Source: Mixophyes australis
Lineage: Eukaryota; Chordata; Amphibia; Anura; Limnodynastidae
Assembly (NCBI GenBank): GCA_036250195.1
Contig: JAVHZZ010000010.1
Span: 109,039,778 to 109,103,777, forward strand
Length of the DNA: 64,000 nucleotides
Reading direction: 5' to 3'
Under the pieces are notes generated by a model. It saw only the letters and a list, made by a program, of their open reading frames with translations, was not told the DNA's origin and did no database searches. How positions within the stretch are numbered: position 1 is the stretch's first letter; every line of letters starts with the position of its first letter. Of the stretch, positions 34,863 to 47,566 are shown piece after piece. The position numbers and the translations under genes were made by a program.

Positions 34863-35670
34863 TATCTACTATATAAATGCCTAGTGGCGTGTGTGTGAAA
34901 AAAAAAAAACCCAAGCCGCGGCGGTACTCACAGCCGCCGCGGCTCGCTTCCTGTAGGTCCCAACGTCCCGGCCGTCACCATGACGACCGGGACGTCATTT
35001 CCTTCCAACTCCCGACCGTTGCCAAGGCAACGGTCGGACGCTTCCTCAGCGCCGTGTCCTGGCAGCCAGGCGCGCATGCGCTCTAGGGACAATCAGGCAG
35101 ATTTAGCCTGTGGCTGAATTAGCAGGCATTAGCCTGCAGGTGTGGATTTCAGTGCTAAGCCCTGATTGGTCTTGCTAGGTGCTGGCAATTAGCCTACAAG
35201 TGTGGCCTTGTCTAGGGGCAGGTTCTGATTGGTTATGGGTTGTATTTAAGGCAATGAGGTCTGCTGCCTCATTGCCGGTTATAGCTTCTGTGCTCCAGTC
35301 TGCTGACCTGCTTGCTCCAGTTCCTGTTCCTGTATCTACGTTTTGACTTCCCGTGTATGACCCTTGGCTTCGTATTTGACTTCGCTTGTGTTTCCTGTGA
35401 CCCTGATCCTTGGCTCGTTTACCCGTTCTGCTACTTTGCCTGTGACCTCTGACCTCAGCTTGCTCATCGTTTCTGTTACCTGCTGCCTACCTTTTGACCT
35501 CTGCGTGGACCTGACTCTTCTTGCCTGGGTTCTCCCCAGCCGGTACACACTTCACGACCCTCTGTCAGTCTGCAGCCCAGTCTGTCCCCACCATCAGGGG
35601 CTCCAGTGAACACCTGACTGGCAGAGTAGACTCCGGGTTGTGTTGTGCCGGCTGGAGGGGTTCCTAACAG
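34863..35670 (+). mobile_element. LTR-like element, copy 3 (5' border unresolved)
   Basis: Its 3' half resembles the solo LTRs at 20387 and 42009: TATTTAAGGC box, GCTCCAGTTCCTGTTCCTG, TGACCCTTGGCTTCG-type text and an end GGGGTTCCTAACA. A palindrome GTTGCCAAGGCAAC lies at 35018-35031. The left edge TCTACTATATAAATGCC looks more like a Helitron 5' end than an LTR start, so the element may be composite. No target duplication was found. Confidence 0.5.
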
Positions 35671-35917
35671 ATATAACCAGTGAGGATGCAGTATAATAAG
35701 GACTCCACAACCCTTAGACGGCTGTCAATCCTTTTGGCTGTCCCCATGCGTACAGTAGACACATTTATACCCAGAGACACACACCCAGAACTGATTGACA
35801 ATACAGGTACAGTATCAAAATACAATGTAAAGAAATGAACATCAATGAGCTCAGGTGTCTTGTTGGTATACAATGTGGATACTACAATCTCCGATCTGCA
35901 ATGTGATAGAGGCCTAG

Positions 35918-36104
35918 GGGTAAATGTATCAAGCTGCGGGTTTGAAAAGTGGAGATGTTGCCTATAGCAACCAATCGGATTCTAGTTATCATGTATTTAG
36001 TACATTCTACAAAATGACAACTAGAATCTGATTGGTTGCTATAGGCAACATCTCCACTTTTCCAACCCACCAGAAACTCGCAGCTGATACATTTACCCCC
36101 TAGT
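35918..36104. mobile_element. Foldback MITE, copy C (nearly intact)
   Basis: It runs from GGGGTAAATGTATCAAGCTG to CAGCTGATACATTTACCCCC. Palindromes GTTGCCTATAGCAAC at 35957-35971 and GTTGCTATAGGCAAC at 36035-36049 each adjoin an ATTGG/CCAAT box. It would form a near-perfect hairpin of about 80 bp per arm. Confidence 0.85.
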
Positions 36105-36412
36105 GCTTCTAAGCTTTAAATACATAGACATGGTAACTGTAGTCCTATCATAATAGACAAAGAAGGAGGAGTAGTCTCTGTAATATTCTATCTCGTATCT
36201 CTAGCTCAGACTATGGGGGTTTTCAGTCCCATGTGTAGTGCAGTCAAAATTTGACAGGGCTGCAGATCAATGTCCGTTCTGGAGTCGGTGGGCACTCGAA
36301 GAAGGACTCTGACTTTGTCCAAGGGCCTCCCAGCTCTCCTGCGATCAGATTGAAGGAGCACAAACTCTCTCTGCTCAACCAAATATTGGGGTGGACAACT
36401 GGACAAGATCAG

Positions 36413-36592
36413 GGGGTAAATGTATCAAGCTGAGTGTTTTCCGGCGGGTTTAAAAAACAATCAGATTCTAGCTATTCTTTATTTAGTACATTCTACAAAA
36501 TGATAGCTAGAATCTGATTGGTTGCTATAGGCAACATCTCCGCTTTTCAAACCCACCGGAAAACTCTCAGCTTGATACATTTACGCCTTAGA
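36413..36592. mobile_element. Foldback MITE, copy D
   Basis: It has the same ends as copy C. The left arm lost the palindrome; the right arm keeps GTTGCTATAGGCAAC at 36521-36535. Confidence 0.85.
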
Positions 36593-37672
36593 CTCACTCT
36601 GGACAACTAGACCGGATCTGAACTTCATCTGGACTCTCCGCAACCTTAATTTCACTTGACTGTCTTAGTTTTTAATTTACGATTTTGGAAGTTTTACCAC
36701 AGAAAGAGCAGAATTCAGATAAGGGGGATCCTAAATTTGTTTTTTAACCAAATGTTCAAATGCTTTGCATATACATAGTCTACCAATACTATGTTCAGTA
36801 TGTATAGCACACATTACATATACATTCTGCCCTGGGAAAGCCTGCAGATAACATTGATCCTGATTCAGTAAGGAAAGTTAAGCAAAAAGTAAGTAATTAA
36901 GTAAGTAAGGCAAAATCATGTTTCATTGGAGGGGGAAGTAAATTTAAAATGTGATGGCAGATTTATATTTGGGGTAGGGCATGTCCTAGATCAACTTTAT
37001 ATTTCAGTGTACAAATAAGCTATCAAGTATTTGTGTGCTACATGAAAAAACAGACAGTATTTTCCTTATGTACATAAACTTATGTAAAGTAATTTGCACC
37101 CATTGCATTGCAACATGGTTTTGTCCAGAAAACTTGAGTAAGAAAACGTTCTCAATTTTTTGCAAACTTTCCATAATAAATCAGGTCCATTGTCCTTTAA
37201 AATCTCCTTGCATGTCCCTATGCAGTGCTAATGATTTCTTCATAGTTTTTTCAATACACTGTTTGTTTCCCTCTCATTTTTCTAGAGCAGGTTGGAATGA
37301 GATACATTTATATTTATGAAATATTACCGGTTTGTTACATAAGCACCATTGTGTTTTAATCCAGCAAGACAGCTATTCTAGCCAAGGTGGCAAAGTCCAT
37401 TATACTGTATATTCAGCCTATTTACTTTTCACACAGCGGCACATTAAACCAGACAGACTAGTTCTCAAGGTCGCTGTGTGAGTACAGATAGTGTATGAAT
37501 GCTTCTTATTGAGGCTGCGCAGGTTACGAGCGATGCCAAGGTTATTAACGCTGGCACGGTAACACCGGCTAAACCAGGTTTCTGCACACCTATAATGTGG
37601 CGTCTGACGAGCTTACGGGGCTGTTACATAGTTACCAAGATTAAAAAAGACAAAAGAGGTGTCATTGCTTCT
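36593..37672. other. Gene-free sequence
   Basis: No exon or clear repeat was recognised. Confidence 0.35.
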
Positions 37673-37777
37673 TCATCATCACTATTTATTTATATAGCGC
37701 CACTAGTTCCCCAGCGCTGTACAGAGAACTCACTCACATCAGTCCCTGCCCCATTGGAGCTTACAGTCTAAATTCCC

Positions 37778-37813
<36 letters not shown>

Positions 37814-38010
37814 ATACACAGACAGACTAGGGTCAATTTGTTAGCAGCCAATTAACCTACTAGTATGTTTTTGGAGAACCCGGAGGAATCCCACGCAAAT
37901 ACAGGGAGAACATACAAACTCCACACAGATAAGACAATGGTCGGGAATTGAACTCATGACCCCAGTGCTGTAAGGCAGAAGTGCTAACCACTGAGCCACC
38001 GTGCTGCTTC
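37673..38010 (-). mobile_element. SINE, inverted, nearly full length
   Basis: It reads, reversed, GCACGGTGGCTCAGTGGTTA, then the AGTTCAATTC-type B box, body and tail with CAGCGCTGGGGAACTAG. An internal (CA)n run at about 37783-37808 has expanded inside it. Confidence 0.8.
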
Positions 38011-39254
38011 TTTTTAGTTAATTGTTAATAAATACTTTATTCTTCAATTACAGCATTTTAGTGCAGTAATGTTTAAATTATGTTTAATTATTAAATCAAA
38101 CAATGTTTAGTAATGTGTGTAAAAAAACAACAACATATATATAAATGATACAATATTCTATATATAATGATGTTTATGTGTGTGTTATTTTTTTTAGTAC
38201 TTTAACTATTGGAACGAAAAGCCCAGAATTGGTTTTGTTTTACTAAGCACCGATGAGAAACCTTTGTTATATTGGGCAAAGTAGAAAAAAACATATCAAG
38301 AGGGCTTTACCCCCTTTGATAAATATCCCCCTATATTCTAAATAAATAAAATACAGATGGCCCCATTTTTCAGTTCCCATTTGTTGGGAGATCCAGGAGT
38401 TTGACAAAGAATGATTGAGTCATACTGAGAATCTGTCCAGGTTTTATAGGACGCGCACAATGAGCCGCATGTTTATTTGTGAACTTAATTAACTGAAGGA
38501 AACATTTATTTCAAGGAAAACAAATATTTCATGACATCAGCGGCTTTAATCCCTGGAATTTTTTGTTGTTGCGTAAATATTTAACTAATTCTTAGCCGAG
38601 TGCATTAATGGAATTGGGAAGAGATTCACAGAGATCAGTTTCTATCAGAGAACTCTCCTTGTGTGTAATATCCTGGTTTTCATGCAGTGATTATATACTG
38701 TTCAGCAACACAGGAGAACCAGGCAAGGAGCCATCCAGGAGACGTCCGTAAAACCTGTTGACCAAACCGTTATAGGATCAGTCTTCCCACAACTTAGAGT
38801 TTAGTGTTATAAGGAGTTAGGTAATTGTTAGAGTCCAGTTTCCCTGACATATAATATACTGGACAAGGGGCTTATGATATATTTGGCTTATTTATTAACA
38901 ATCAGGGATTTTTTTTTTATGACCACTTGTAGATAGATAAAAATATAAAAAAAATGTAAAAAAGTTTCCAAAGAATAAAGCACTTTTTAAGTTATTTTCA
39001 TTTGATATCGGCATCTCAGAACTAGTATTACAATGCTTTCTATATAGGCTTCCCCGTTGTTTGCACTTTGTATTCAGAAACCATCGATGGCGAAACCAAA
39101 CGATTCTTATTGCTGGCGAGGATTACTGGTAGTGACAGCAGTGCTGGCACCGGCAGTGCCTCCTTCATGTTTGGGTCGAAGCCTTGTCACCGACAAAGAC
39201 ACACATTTTTCACTGGAAATAGGGCTTTTCTCCCTTTCAAAAATATACCCCTCC
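38011..39254. other. Gene-free AT-rich sequence up to the LINE insertion point
   Basis: No exon was recognised. The last bases, AAAAATATACCCCTCC (39239-39254), form the left target-site duplication of the LINE. The + frames that start at 39057-39068 run from this host sequence into the LINE and are chimeric. Confidence 0.55.
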
Positions 39255-41783
39255 TATATGCCAAAGTCCTTGCGAATAGGTTGAACGCTGTGCTCCCTAA
39301 ATTAGTACACCCCGATCAGGTTGGATTTGTCCCAAACCGACAGGCAGCAGACAACACCAGGCGGACCATAGACCTCATTCAACATATTAACGAATGTAAG
39401 TTGCCCTCTCTCCTCATGTCCCTTGATGCCGAAAAGGCATTTGACCGCGTTGGCTGGCCCTTTATGATGAAAGCCCTCGCTGCTTATGGTTTCGAAGATC
39501 GTTTTCTCAAAGGGGTCTCTGCCTTGTATGCCAATCCGACTGCCTCTGTCCAGGTGAACAGGTGTTCCTCATCAGCCTTTCAGATTCGAAATGGGACCTG
39601 ACAGGGATGCCCCCTCTCCCCCCTCTTATTTGCATTAATCATAGAACCTCTAGCCGTGAAAATACGTCAGAACCCTAATATCTCCGGCATACAGCTATCA
39701 TCTAGCACATATAAGACAGCACTTTATGCAGATGATATCCTCCTTACCATCACCAATCCTCCAACATCGCTACCCAACTTATTCTAAGAACTTGACTATT
39801 TCTCTATAATATCGAATTTTAAGATCAATACGGCTAAAACAGATATCCTGGATCTCAATATCTCCCCTAAGCTAAAGCAGCTCTTGGAGCTAAACTTCCC
39901 TTTTCATTGGAGTTCTGAGTGTATTAAATACCTGGGTATTACACTTACCAGAAAAGTAGAAAATCTATATCGGGCAAACTATCCCCAGCTTATAGCTTAT
40001 TTTAAGAAGGATATGGTCTCCTGGGACAAACTCATGATATCTTGGGTAGGGCGGATTACGTCAGTAAAGATGAACTTGCTTCCCAGACTGCTTTACCTTT
40101 TTCACACCCTTCCTATTAGAATCCCCCCCTCTGTCCTAAAAATGTTGCAAGCCTCTGTAAGGCGATTCATCTGGTCAAACAGAAGACCCAGGATCTCTGC
40201 TCGTATTCTGCAACGCCCTCCCATGGCAGGTGGCCTTGGCATCCCTAACTTTCGGAATTATTACTATGTGGCTAGATTAGCTCAATGTGTACAATGGCAC
40301 TCTCCGCCCGGAACTAGGGTCTGGGTTGATATAGAATCGGATCTCCTGGGAGGCTCACCAATTTGCTCTGCACTTTGGCTCCCAACTGCTCAGCGCCCAG
40401 CCCCCGCCCGAACTCACCCAGTAATAGCCTTCTCCCTCTCAATCTGGACCCGGTGTAATAGAATGGCGACTCTGTCTCCCACACCTTCGATAATGATACC
40501 CCTCTGGACAAATCCAGCCTTTACGCCTGGTTTTACACGTCCTATCCACACAAAATGGGCAGGGGAGGGTGGAATATTGCTACTAAACCATATCACTAGA
40601 ACACAAACATTTCCTCAGTTCTCAGACTTGGCGGGCCAGTCCGGTCTTGTGATGGGACAGTTCCACTAATACTTACAGATTAGACACTATCACCAAAAGG
40701 TCAAGGCTAAGTTGTCATCTAGGCCTCCCACTGGGTTTGAGAATCTATGCCTTTCTGGAGCATCTTCAAAAGGTCTCATATCCACACTATACAATGCATT
40801 ACTCCCCCCACCGAGGTCAAGGACCGATTCCAAGCGCAGTGGGAAACGGACCTGGGAACGTCCCTGGATCCAGAAGAATGGTCAGACATTTGAGTGGACA
40901 GCACGTTGTTCCATAAGTGTCCGTATCAAGGAAAATGCCCATAAATTGCTCCATAGATGGTACTATGTACCTGCTAGGCTTCATGTTATATATCCACAAA
41001 CAAGTTCCGCATGTTGGAGAAATTGTGGCCAAGTTGGCACCTTTATGCATATCTGGTGGGACTGTCCCAGAATACGTTCGTACTGGACAGCGGTTCTTGC
41101 ACTAGCTACAGCGGTCCTCAATACTCCCATACCCTCCGACCCTAAGCATGTATTGTTACCCTTGCCTCTCCCGGACCTCCCCACACTCGCGCATAAGCTC
41201 CTCCGGCACATAATTAGCGCGGCCACCTGTCAGATAGCTGCTTCCTGGAAAAATCCCACACCCCCTACTCTCCAAATGGTCTGTGGTCGGGTCTGGCACA
41301 CTTACCAAATGGAGCACATCACTAGTGTGCTGAGGGGCTCCTCCGTGTCTTTCCATAAAGTCTGGTCTCCATGGGCTTCACACCATAATCAACCCCTGCT
41401 TCAATTCTAGTAGAGGCCGGTCCTCTATTGAAACTATCAGATTTGACTACTCCTTGTTAAAGGCGTGAATTCCCTCCCCCCTACCCCTCCAATTCTCTTT
41501 CCCCCCCCCTTCTTGCCCGCCAACTTTACTTATCCCCCCTTTTTTTTCTTCTTTTCTTTTTATTATTCTTCTCTGCTTTGTTCAAAATAAAAAACAGCAG
41601 CTACATGGTACAAGATTAACAAGCAATCAAATTTGCTCTGTAAAAGCATGATGAGAAAAAGTTGTACATCGTGTCTATCTTAATATGTACAAGTATTTGT
41701 CAATGTACCTTCTGAAAATTTTGTAACTTTGTTAAAGATGAGATGTTATTAATAAAACGTACTTTAAAAAAAAAATAAAAAAA
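39255..41783 (+). mobile_element. 5'-truncated Tx1/L1-type LINE (reverse transcriptase ORF), broken
   Basis: The element has one reading frame from 39255 to TAG at 41408-41410, interrupted only by in-frame stops at 39599 (TGA), 39785 (TAA) and 40667 (TAA), with no frameshift seen. It begins inside the RT domain (YAKVLANRL), then VGFVPNRQA, SLDAEKAFDRV (motif A), QGCPLSPLLFAL (motif B) and YADD at 39725-39736 (motif C, catalytic Asp pair). Later come GGLGIPNF and a C-terminal Cys/His knuckle-like CWRNCGQVGTFMHIWWDC. The endonuclease and ORF1 are absent. A 3' UTR, AATAAA at 41751 and an A-rich tail to 41783 follow. The right duplication TATACCCCTCC ends at 41795. It is dead but fairly young. 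Confidence 0.92.
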
Positions 41784-41795
41784 ATATACCCCTCC

Positions 41796-42003
41796 ATGCT
41801 GGATGTGGGGCTGTGTTAATCATCAAGCAAAGAGCTGTATGCTGGACGATGGGACTATAGTATGTACTGGACATGGGTCTGGACACGGGATTGCATGTTG
41901 GACATGAGACTGTATTATATACTGACAATGGTCTGTATCATATATTGGGCATGGGGCTGTTTTAGCTGTATTACTGGACATGGGGCAGTATTATATGCTG
42001 AAT
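41796..42003. repeat. Degenerate tandem repeat around CTGGACATGGGGCTGTATTA
   Basis: About 9 imperfect copies of a 20-25-bp unit occur. The array resumes at 42678-42760 after the solo LTR, which split it. Confidence 0.75.
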
Positions 42004-42008
42004 ATAGA

Positions 42009-42672
42009 TGTCAGGCGCCGTCCCCGCTGATCCCTTGTCAGTCGGGTACGGACGCCTGCCTTCCGCTCCGTAGCGCTCTGTTGCTAGGCAACAGACGCGC
42101 TGCGGCTTCCGGCCAGCTCTCCTGTCGGGCACATGCGCCCTACCTCCATCCCGTTGCCTAGCAACAGGCCGCTACTGTGTCTCCTACGTGCCACCCCCTG
42201 GCTCTCCATATCAGCTGCTACCTGCCTCTATTTAAACCTGGCTCTTATTACCATTAGGGTGCCAGAGTAACAGGTTGTTGACCTTGTGTTCCTGGTTTCC
42301 CTGCTCCTAGTTTCCTGATTGTGCTTCCTGTGATTTGCTCTCTCGTTGTGACCCGACTTGGCGACCATCCCTTTATCTGTGTGAACCATATTGTTCCTGC
42401 GACCTCGGCTTGTTGACCATTCCTCTGGATTCTCCCTGGTACCTTGTTTTCCCGATTGGCTTGACCCGGACCGTCTGACTCCTCTACACTACAACGGCAA
42501 CTGGCTAGTAGGACCGCGACCTGCGTACCCTGTGCAGCAAAGTCCAAACCTCCTTGCGGGGGTCCCTGGCGATGACCAGGGGTACATTAGACTCTGCACC
42601 TGCTAGTTCAGTATTGCTAATACCGGTTCGTGTCCTGCTCATTGTAGTCTTCAATAGGCCTACGGCCTGACA
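42009..42672 (+). mobile_element. Solo LTR (family copy 2)
   Basis: The element is 664 bp with TGTCAGGC...GCCTGACA ends and the 5-bp duplication ATAGA at 42004-42008 and 42673-42677. It has a TATTTAAACC box at about 42231 and two palindromes, GTTGCTAGGCAAC at 42080-42092 and GTTGCCTAGCAAC at 42153-42165. The downstream part has GTTCCTGGTTTCCCTGCTCC and TTGACCCGGACCGTCTGACT. It lies in the opposite orientation to the copy at 20387. A 99-codon frame over its left part is not a gene. Confidence 0.88.
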
Positions 42673-42760
42673 ATAGAGCAATGCTATATGCTGAACAAGG
42701 GTCTGTATGCTGGTTATAAGGCTGTATTACTGGACATGGGGCTGTATTTCATACACAGAC

Positions 42761-43675
42761 AAGGTAGTTAAATAGGAGGTGGGTGGAGCTTGATGACTCA
42801 CCTTGCACCAGCGAGGGCGCAGGTCAGTAGCATTATCAGACACCTGTGGAAACACTGAGTGTCAGGGGCTTGATGATGTAATTCATGTCATCATGCTTCT
42901 GTCACTCTGGGCTGGCAGAAACGGGCGCAGCTAGATGACACTTCTTGCATAATAACTCTGCCCATTTTGCGGCAGGTAACCACTCTCTGGGAGAAATGTT
43001 TGCTCTCACAGGTAGTCTCCTAATTTGGGGGTCTCCCAAAATCGACAAATGTTCTGTATTTGTGCAGCATTTTCCTCCATTTTTAGCAGTTTAATGTTCT
43101 CATCCATAATTTCTACTTATGGACAGCAAACAATTTATGTTGAACCCGGATGTGTCCCTACTTAAAGCGGATCAGAAGAACCGCTCTAGAGGAATGCAGA
43201 GGGCAAGAAGGGAAGGAGAGGATGTTGTTGACTATTTCTTTTATTAAACACTTAACATTTCTTTTTTAAAAGACCAGATTATAAAAATAATTTATTTCAC
43301 AAAGGCTGTAACAAATTAAAGTTAACATTTTATTACAGAACCACTTAAAATTGTCACCAACAACTTTCTCCCCTGGGAATTTCTTTTTCGTTCAGTATTT
43401 TATCTTCTATTTCCTGGAACAATCAGGAGACAGTCCAGCCCAACACAATATTACTAGTCTTTACTAGTGTAACAAGTGAGGTATAACATGTGTGTACGTA
43501 GATTGTAAGCTCTTTTGAACTTGGTCCTCAGTTTTTAATAGTGTGCGATTTATGTTAGCCGTTAACTCATTGTGTAATATGTAGGAGCTTTATAAATCCT
43601 GGTTAATAATTGTAATCAGCAAATGATAATAATAATGAAGAAGTAATCTATCAGAAGATAGATTCTGTAAGTCGT
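42761..43675. other. Gene-free sequence
   Basis: No exon was recognised. GATTGTAAGCTCTTTTGAAC at about 43501 is a repeat-tail signature (LINE/SINE type). Confidence 0.35.
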
Positions 43676-44273
43676 GGGCCTGAGTTGAACTTATTCCAGT
43701 TTGTGTCATGTAAATGCCCACAAAGAGAATGCACATATTTGCACTTCTTTATGGGGGGATTGACGGGGCGGTCTAAAATAGGCCAAGTAAGGGCGCGTTC
43801 AGACAGATGCGGCTCAGCCAGACCAACACGGAGAAGCAAATGTCATGAACCGTGTATTTTGCACATGCTAGAGGGCAGGTGCAACTACACGCTGATGACC
43901 AGCCCTAGCTAGCTGCTTCTAATTGGCTGATTGCAAGTTCACCTCCGAAGCTGATTCGTCCCTCTGCATTGATCGTGAAACATAATATAGGATATTGTGA
44001 GGGTATATTTTTGTTTTTCTTTCGTAAGCCAGAAGGGATATGATATCTACTGTATTATGACACCTAATAATGAGTTTGTTTTTTTTGGTATCAAAACAAA
44101 TTTGTTGTGTGTGTATGTGGTTGTATGTGACAGATATACTACAGGAGCAGAGCTGGGCGCCTCATGAGATGTCTACCACACAGCATATAGGCCTATAACG
44201 CAATTTTTACGGGCGGCTTTTTTTTTTAGTGTAATTTAAGCCCAACATGCATCTAACTAACTAGTTTCAGGCC
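43676..44273 (+). mobile_element. Interspersed repeat, copy B (DNA-transposon-like)
   Basis: The ends are GGGCCTGA and TCAGGCCC. It is homologous to copy A at 25930-26900 in order and orientation. No target duplication was identified and no ORF is present. Confidence 0.55.
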
Positions 44274-45705
44274 CCAGCTGTGTCATTTTAGGTTCTGTGT
44301 AATGGTTTCACATTCTTCTCTATAAAATGACAGGCGGAAGTTATCAAACATAAGTGAGATTGCACACAGCGCTGACATACTGCCCGTCACTTTCTTACAT
44401 CTACTGAGTTGTCGCCTATTAGCCTCAGAACGGCCGGGTCATGTACAAGGGAAAGCCCAACACGGATACTAGCCAAAGTCATGTCCATGTAAGCGGTGGT
44501 GTCATGTCACGGGGACCTAAGGATCGTCGATCCCTAAACCAGCGCACGTCACCCTTTCACAGTACACATGAAGTGGCTGAACCATGGCAGTAAATTACAT
44601 TGGTCAGTGTTATCTTCTGATAGCCCACTCCAGCTCTGGTAAAACTTAGATTATTACCTTCTCATTCCATTACAGACAGCTGACGCCCCTCTACATTAAC
44701 AGTGTCCTTATACAGGTCAAAAAGCTGAGACTGCAGTGAGTTGAGCTGTTGTGACATCACTGGCCCTGTCCCTGTGTATGAATCAACCAACCCACACATT
44801 GCATTTCTGCAAAGCAAATCTGCCAACTGTCAGTCACTCTCTGCCTCTCCCTCCTAGTATTACATCCTGCAGTAGATGAATGAACTACAATAGATATATG
44901 TAGTTCCGTGTGAGCACTCCAGTTATTTCATGTACATTATTCATCTCACTAATTCATTTGCTCTTTAAGTGTGGTGACCTAGGAGGGCTTTGAACGCTAG
45001 AAGACAGGACTCACCCCCGTGGGACAGGGTGACATTGATGGGAGTCACTTTGGTTATGCTCAGAGAACATTGTACGTGTGCTGCAGCTCATTCACTCCCG
45101 TGTGACTACTACCTGTCACCCTGGGAGACACTGATGGCTGTAAACGTTACATATGTAGGTAAAAGCGAGCACGTTAAAGGCCCTTTGTGGTTCACTTACC
45201 AGCTGTCTACAGTGTTAGAAAGATGATTGTGCTGGGAATCCGTGCAGTAAAATCTCATTTACATTACAGTGCGGGAGGATGTGTCTGTGGACAAGCACCT
45301 GTCCCGGTTCTCCTGTGTTTGCTGTACTTGGAATGACATGAAAGGGAAAGTAGATCCAGGTGCCTGATACATATGCGGTGAGGAAATTGGGAAATTGCTC
45401 ATCTTCCGGTTAGGAGTATCCGGTGTCTTATTGGCTGGAACTCACATTTGTTACTCCCTGTTGCATTGTATGCGTCTCAGAACAATTCAGAGGAGACGTT
45501 AGCAGCTGTCGGGATTTAATCCTGCCCCAGAAACCCGCTGCTCCTGTCCATTAGGGACGTACAGTAAATGTCATTTCTGTATTTCTCACATGTAGATGTG
45601 TCAGTCGCTGATTATTAGACATCATATTCCAGATGCTGTTACTGTGCAGCGTACCTGACCTACAACCGACACACTGATCCGCAAGAGTCATTCGTATAAT
45701 TTACA
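44274..45705. other. Gene-free sequence
   Basis: No exon or repeat was recognised with confidence. Confidence 0.35.
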
Positions 45706-45707
45706 CT

Positions 45708-46055
45708 GGCACGGTGGCTCAGTGGTTAGCACTTCTGCCTCACAGCACTGGGGTCATGAGTTCATTTCCTGACCATGGCCTTATCTGTGTGGAGTTTGTA
45801 TGTTCTCCCCGTGTTTGCGTGGGTTTCCTCCGGGTGCTCCGGTTTCCTCCCACATTCCAAAAATGTACTAGTAGGTTAATTGGCTGCTTTCAAAAATTGA
45901 CCCTAGTCTCTATCTCTCTGTCTGTCTGTCTCTCTCTCTGTATATATGTATGTTAGGGAATTTAGACTGTAAGCTCCAATGGGGCAGGGACTGATGTGAG
46001 TGAGTTCTCTGTACACCGCTGCGGAATTACTAGTGCTATATAAATACCTGATGAT
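45708..46055 (+). mobile_element. tRNA-type SINE, + orientation, well preserved
   Basis: GGCACGGTGGCTCAGTGGTT with CTTCTGCCTCACAGCACTGG and GTCATGAGTTCATTTCC form the tRNA-like head. The body has CCTCCGGGTGCTCCGGTTTC, and the tail has GACTGTAAGCTCCAATGGGG and GCTATATAAATACCTGATG. A (CTGT)n patch lies inside. Confidence 0.8.
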
Positions 46056-47024
46056 GATAATGATTATTCTGTTATAAGGATAGTAACCTGACAGGACCTG
46101 TGTCTCTGAATCACCGGAAGTCAGTCATATCTATATAGTGACAGTTCAGGAACTCACACAATTGTAGCTTTCTGAATAGACTGTTCCAATGACTCATCTA
46201 TAGACAAGATTGGCTGCTTGTTTCACAAGATGAGGGCATTGCTGCCCACTCTCCCAGAATATCTGGTAGATATATATATATACATCTAAATGAATAAACA
46301 CATTGTATAGAATGTTGTACATTATAATAATTTGTATCTACGTCTCCAAATATCTGTGACTATAACAATCCTCGGTGCCTCTCTGTGGACACAGTGAGAT
46401 GTTTGTGTGACTGGTTGGTGGGTCTGTTATGTCATTTGTTTGTTATTCTGACCGTCCTCCATCCTGCAAGTTGATGAATTTCTGTCTGAAACTAAGTTTA
46501 TCTCTTCTTAGTTCAGTTTTGTGGATTTCCCAGAGATCTTCAGCGTCAGTAAATAGTATCCACTTGTCCTTTGGGACAAGGAAGTTATTGGCTGTACATT
46601 ACAGCCGCTGATCGTTGCTGAATAGAAAACCAGATGCAACGTTTTATAAGAGAGGTAAACATATGTAGCGATATGTGATACAGAACAAGATATATACAGC
46701 AGTCACCACTCATTTGCATGAGAACCCACTTTGTGTAATGCAGCATTGAGAAGTTTCCACCCCAGGAATGCCAGCTACCAGGGAATGATGTCAAGGTATG
46801 CCACACAGTGGGGTTGGCACAGGCCCTTGGGCCCCCTGGCTCTTTCCACAACTTCAGTCTAAACCAAAACTAATTCTGGATCTTCTGATGACAAGTTGGG
46901 ATGTCAATGACTTAATAATATATATTGTAACTATATTCCCCAACATTTAACATGTCTAATGCAGGACATGGCCACGCCTTCTCCGAAAGGGGGCATAGTC
47001 GCATCACTTTAGGGGCATGTCTAC

Positions 47025-47566
47025 ATCACAGTGTGCATGGGCACACCTAGGGGGCGTGTCTACATCACAGTGTGCATGGGCCCACCTAGGGGGCGTGTCT
47101 ACATCACAGTGTGCATGGGCATACCTAGGGGGGCGTGTCTACATCAGTGTGCATGGGCACACCTAGGGGGCGTGTCTACATCACAGTGTGCATGGGCACA
47201 CCTAGGGGGCGTGTCTACATCACAGTGTGCATGGGCATACCTAGGGGGCGTGTCTACATCACAGTGTGCATGGGCACACCTATGGGGCGTGTCTACATCA
47301 CTGTGCATGGGCACACCTAGGGGGCGTGTCTACATCACAGTGTGCATGGGCATACCTAGGGGGCGTGTCTACATCAGTGTGCATGGGCACACCTAGGGGG
47401 CGTGTCTACATCACAGTGTGCATGGGCACACCTAGGGGACGTGTCTACATCACAGTGTGCATGGGCACACCTAGGGGGCGTGTCTACATCACAGTGTGCA
47501 TGGGCACACCTAGGGGGTGTGTCTACATCACAGTGTGCATGGGCACACCTAGGGGGCATGTTTAGC
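47025..47566. repeat. Minisatellite, 39-bp unit
   Basis: About 14 copies have cores CACACCTAGGGGGCGTGTCT and ACATCACAGTGTGCATGGG. Variants of 37 or 36 bp lose CA or ACA in ACATCACAGTG. The 39-bp period keeps long CAWAHLGGVSTSQ-type frames open; they are not genes. Confidence 0.95.
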
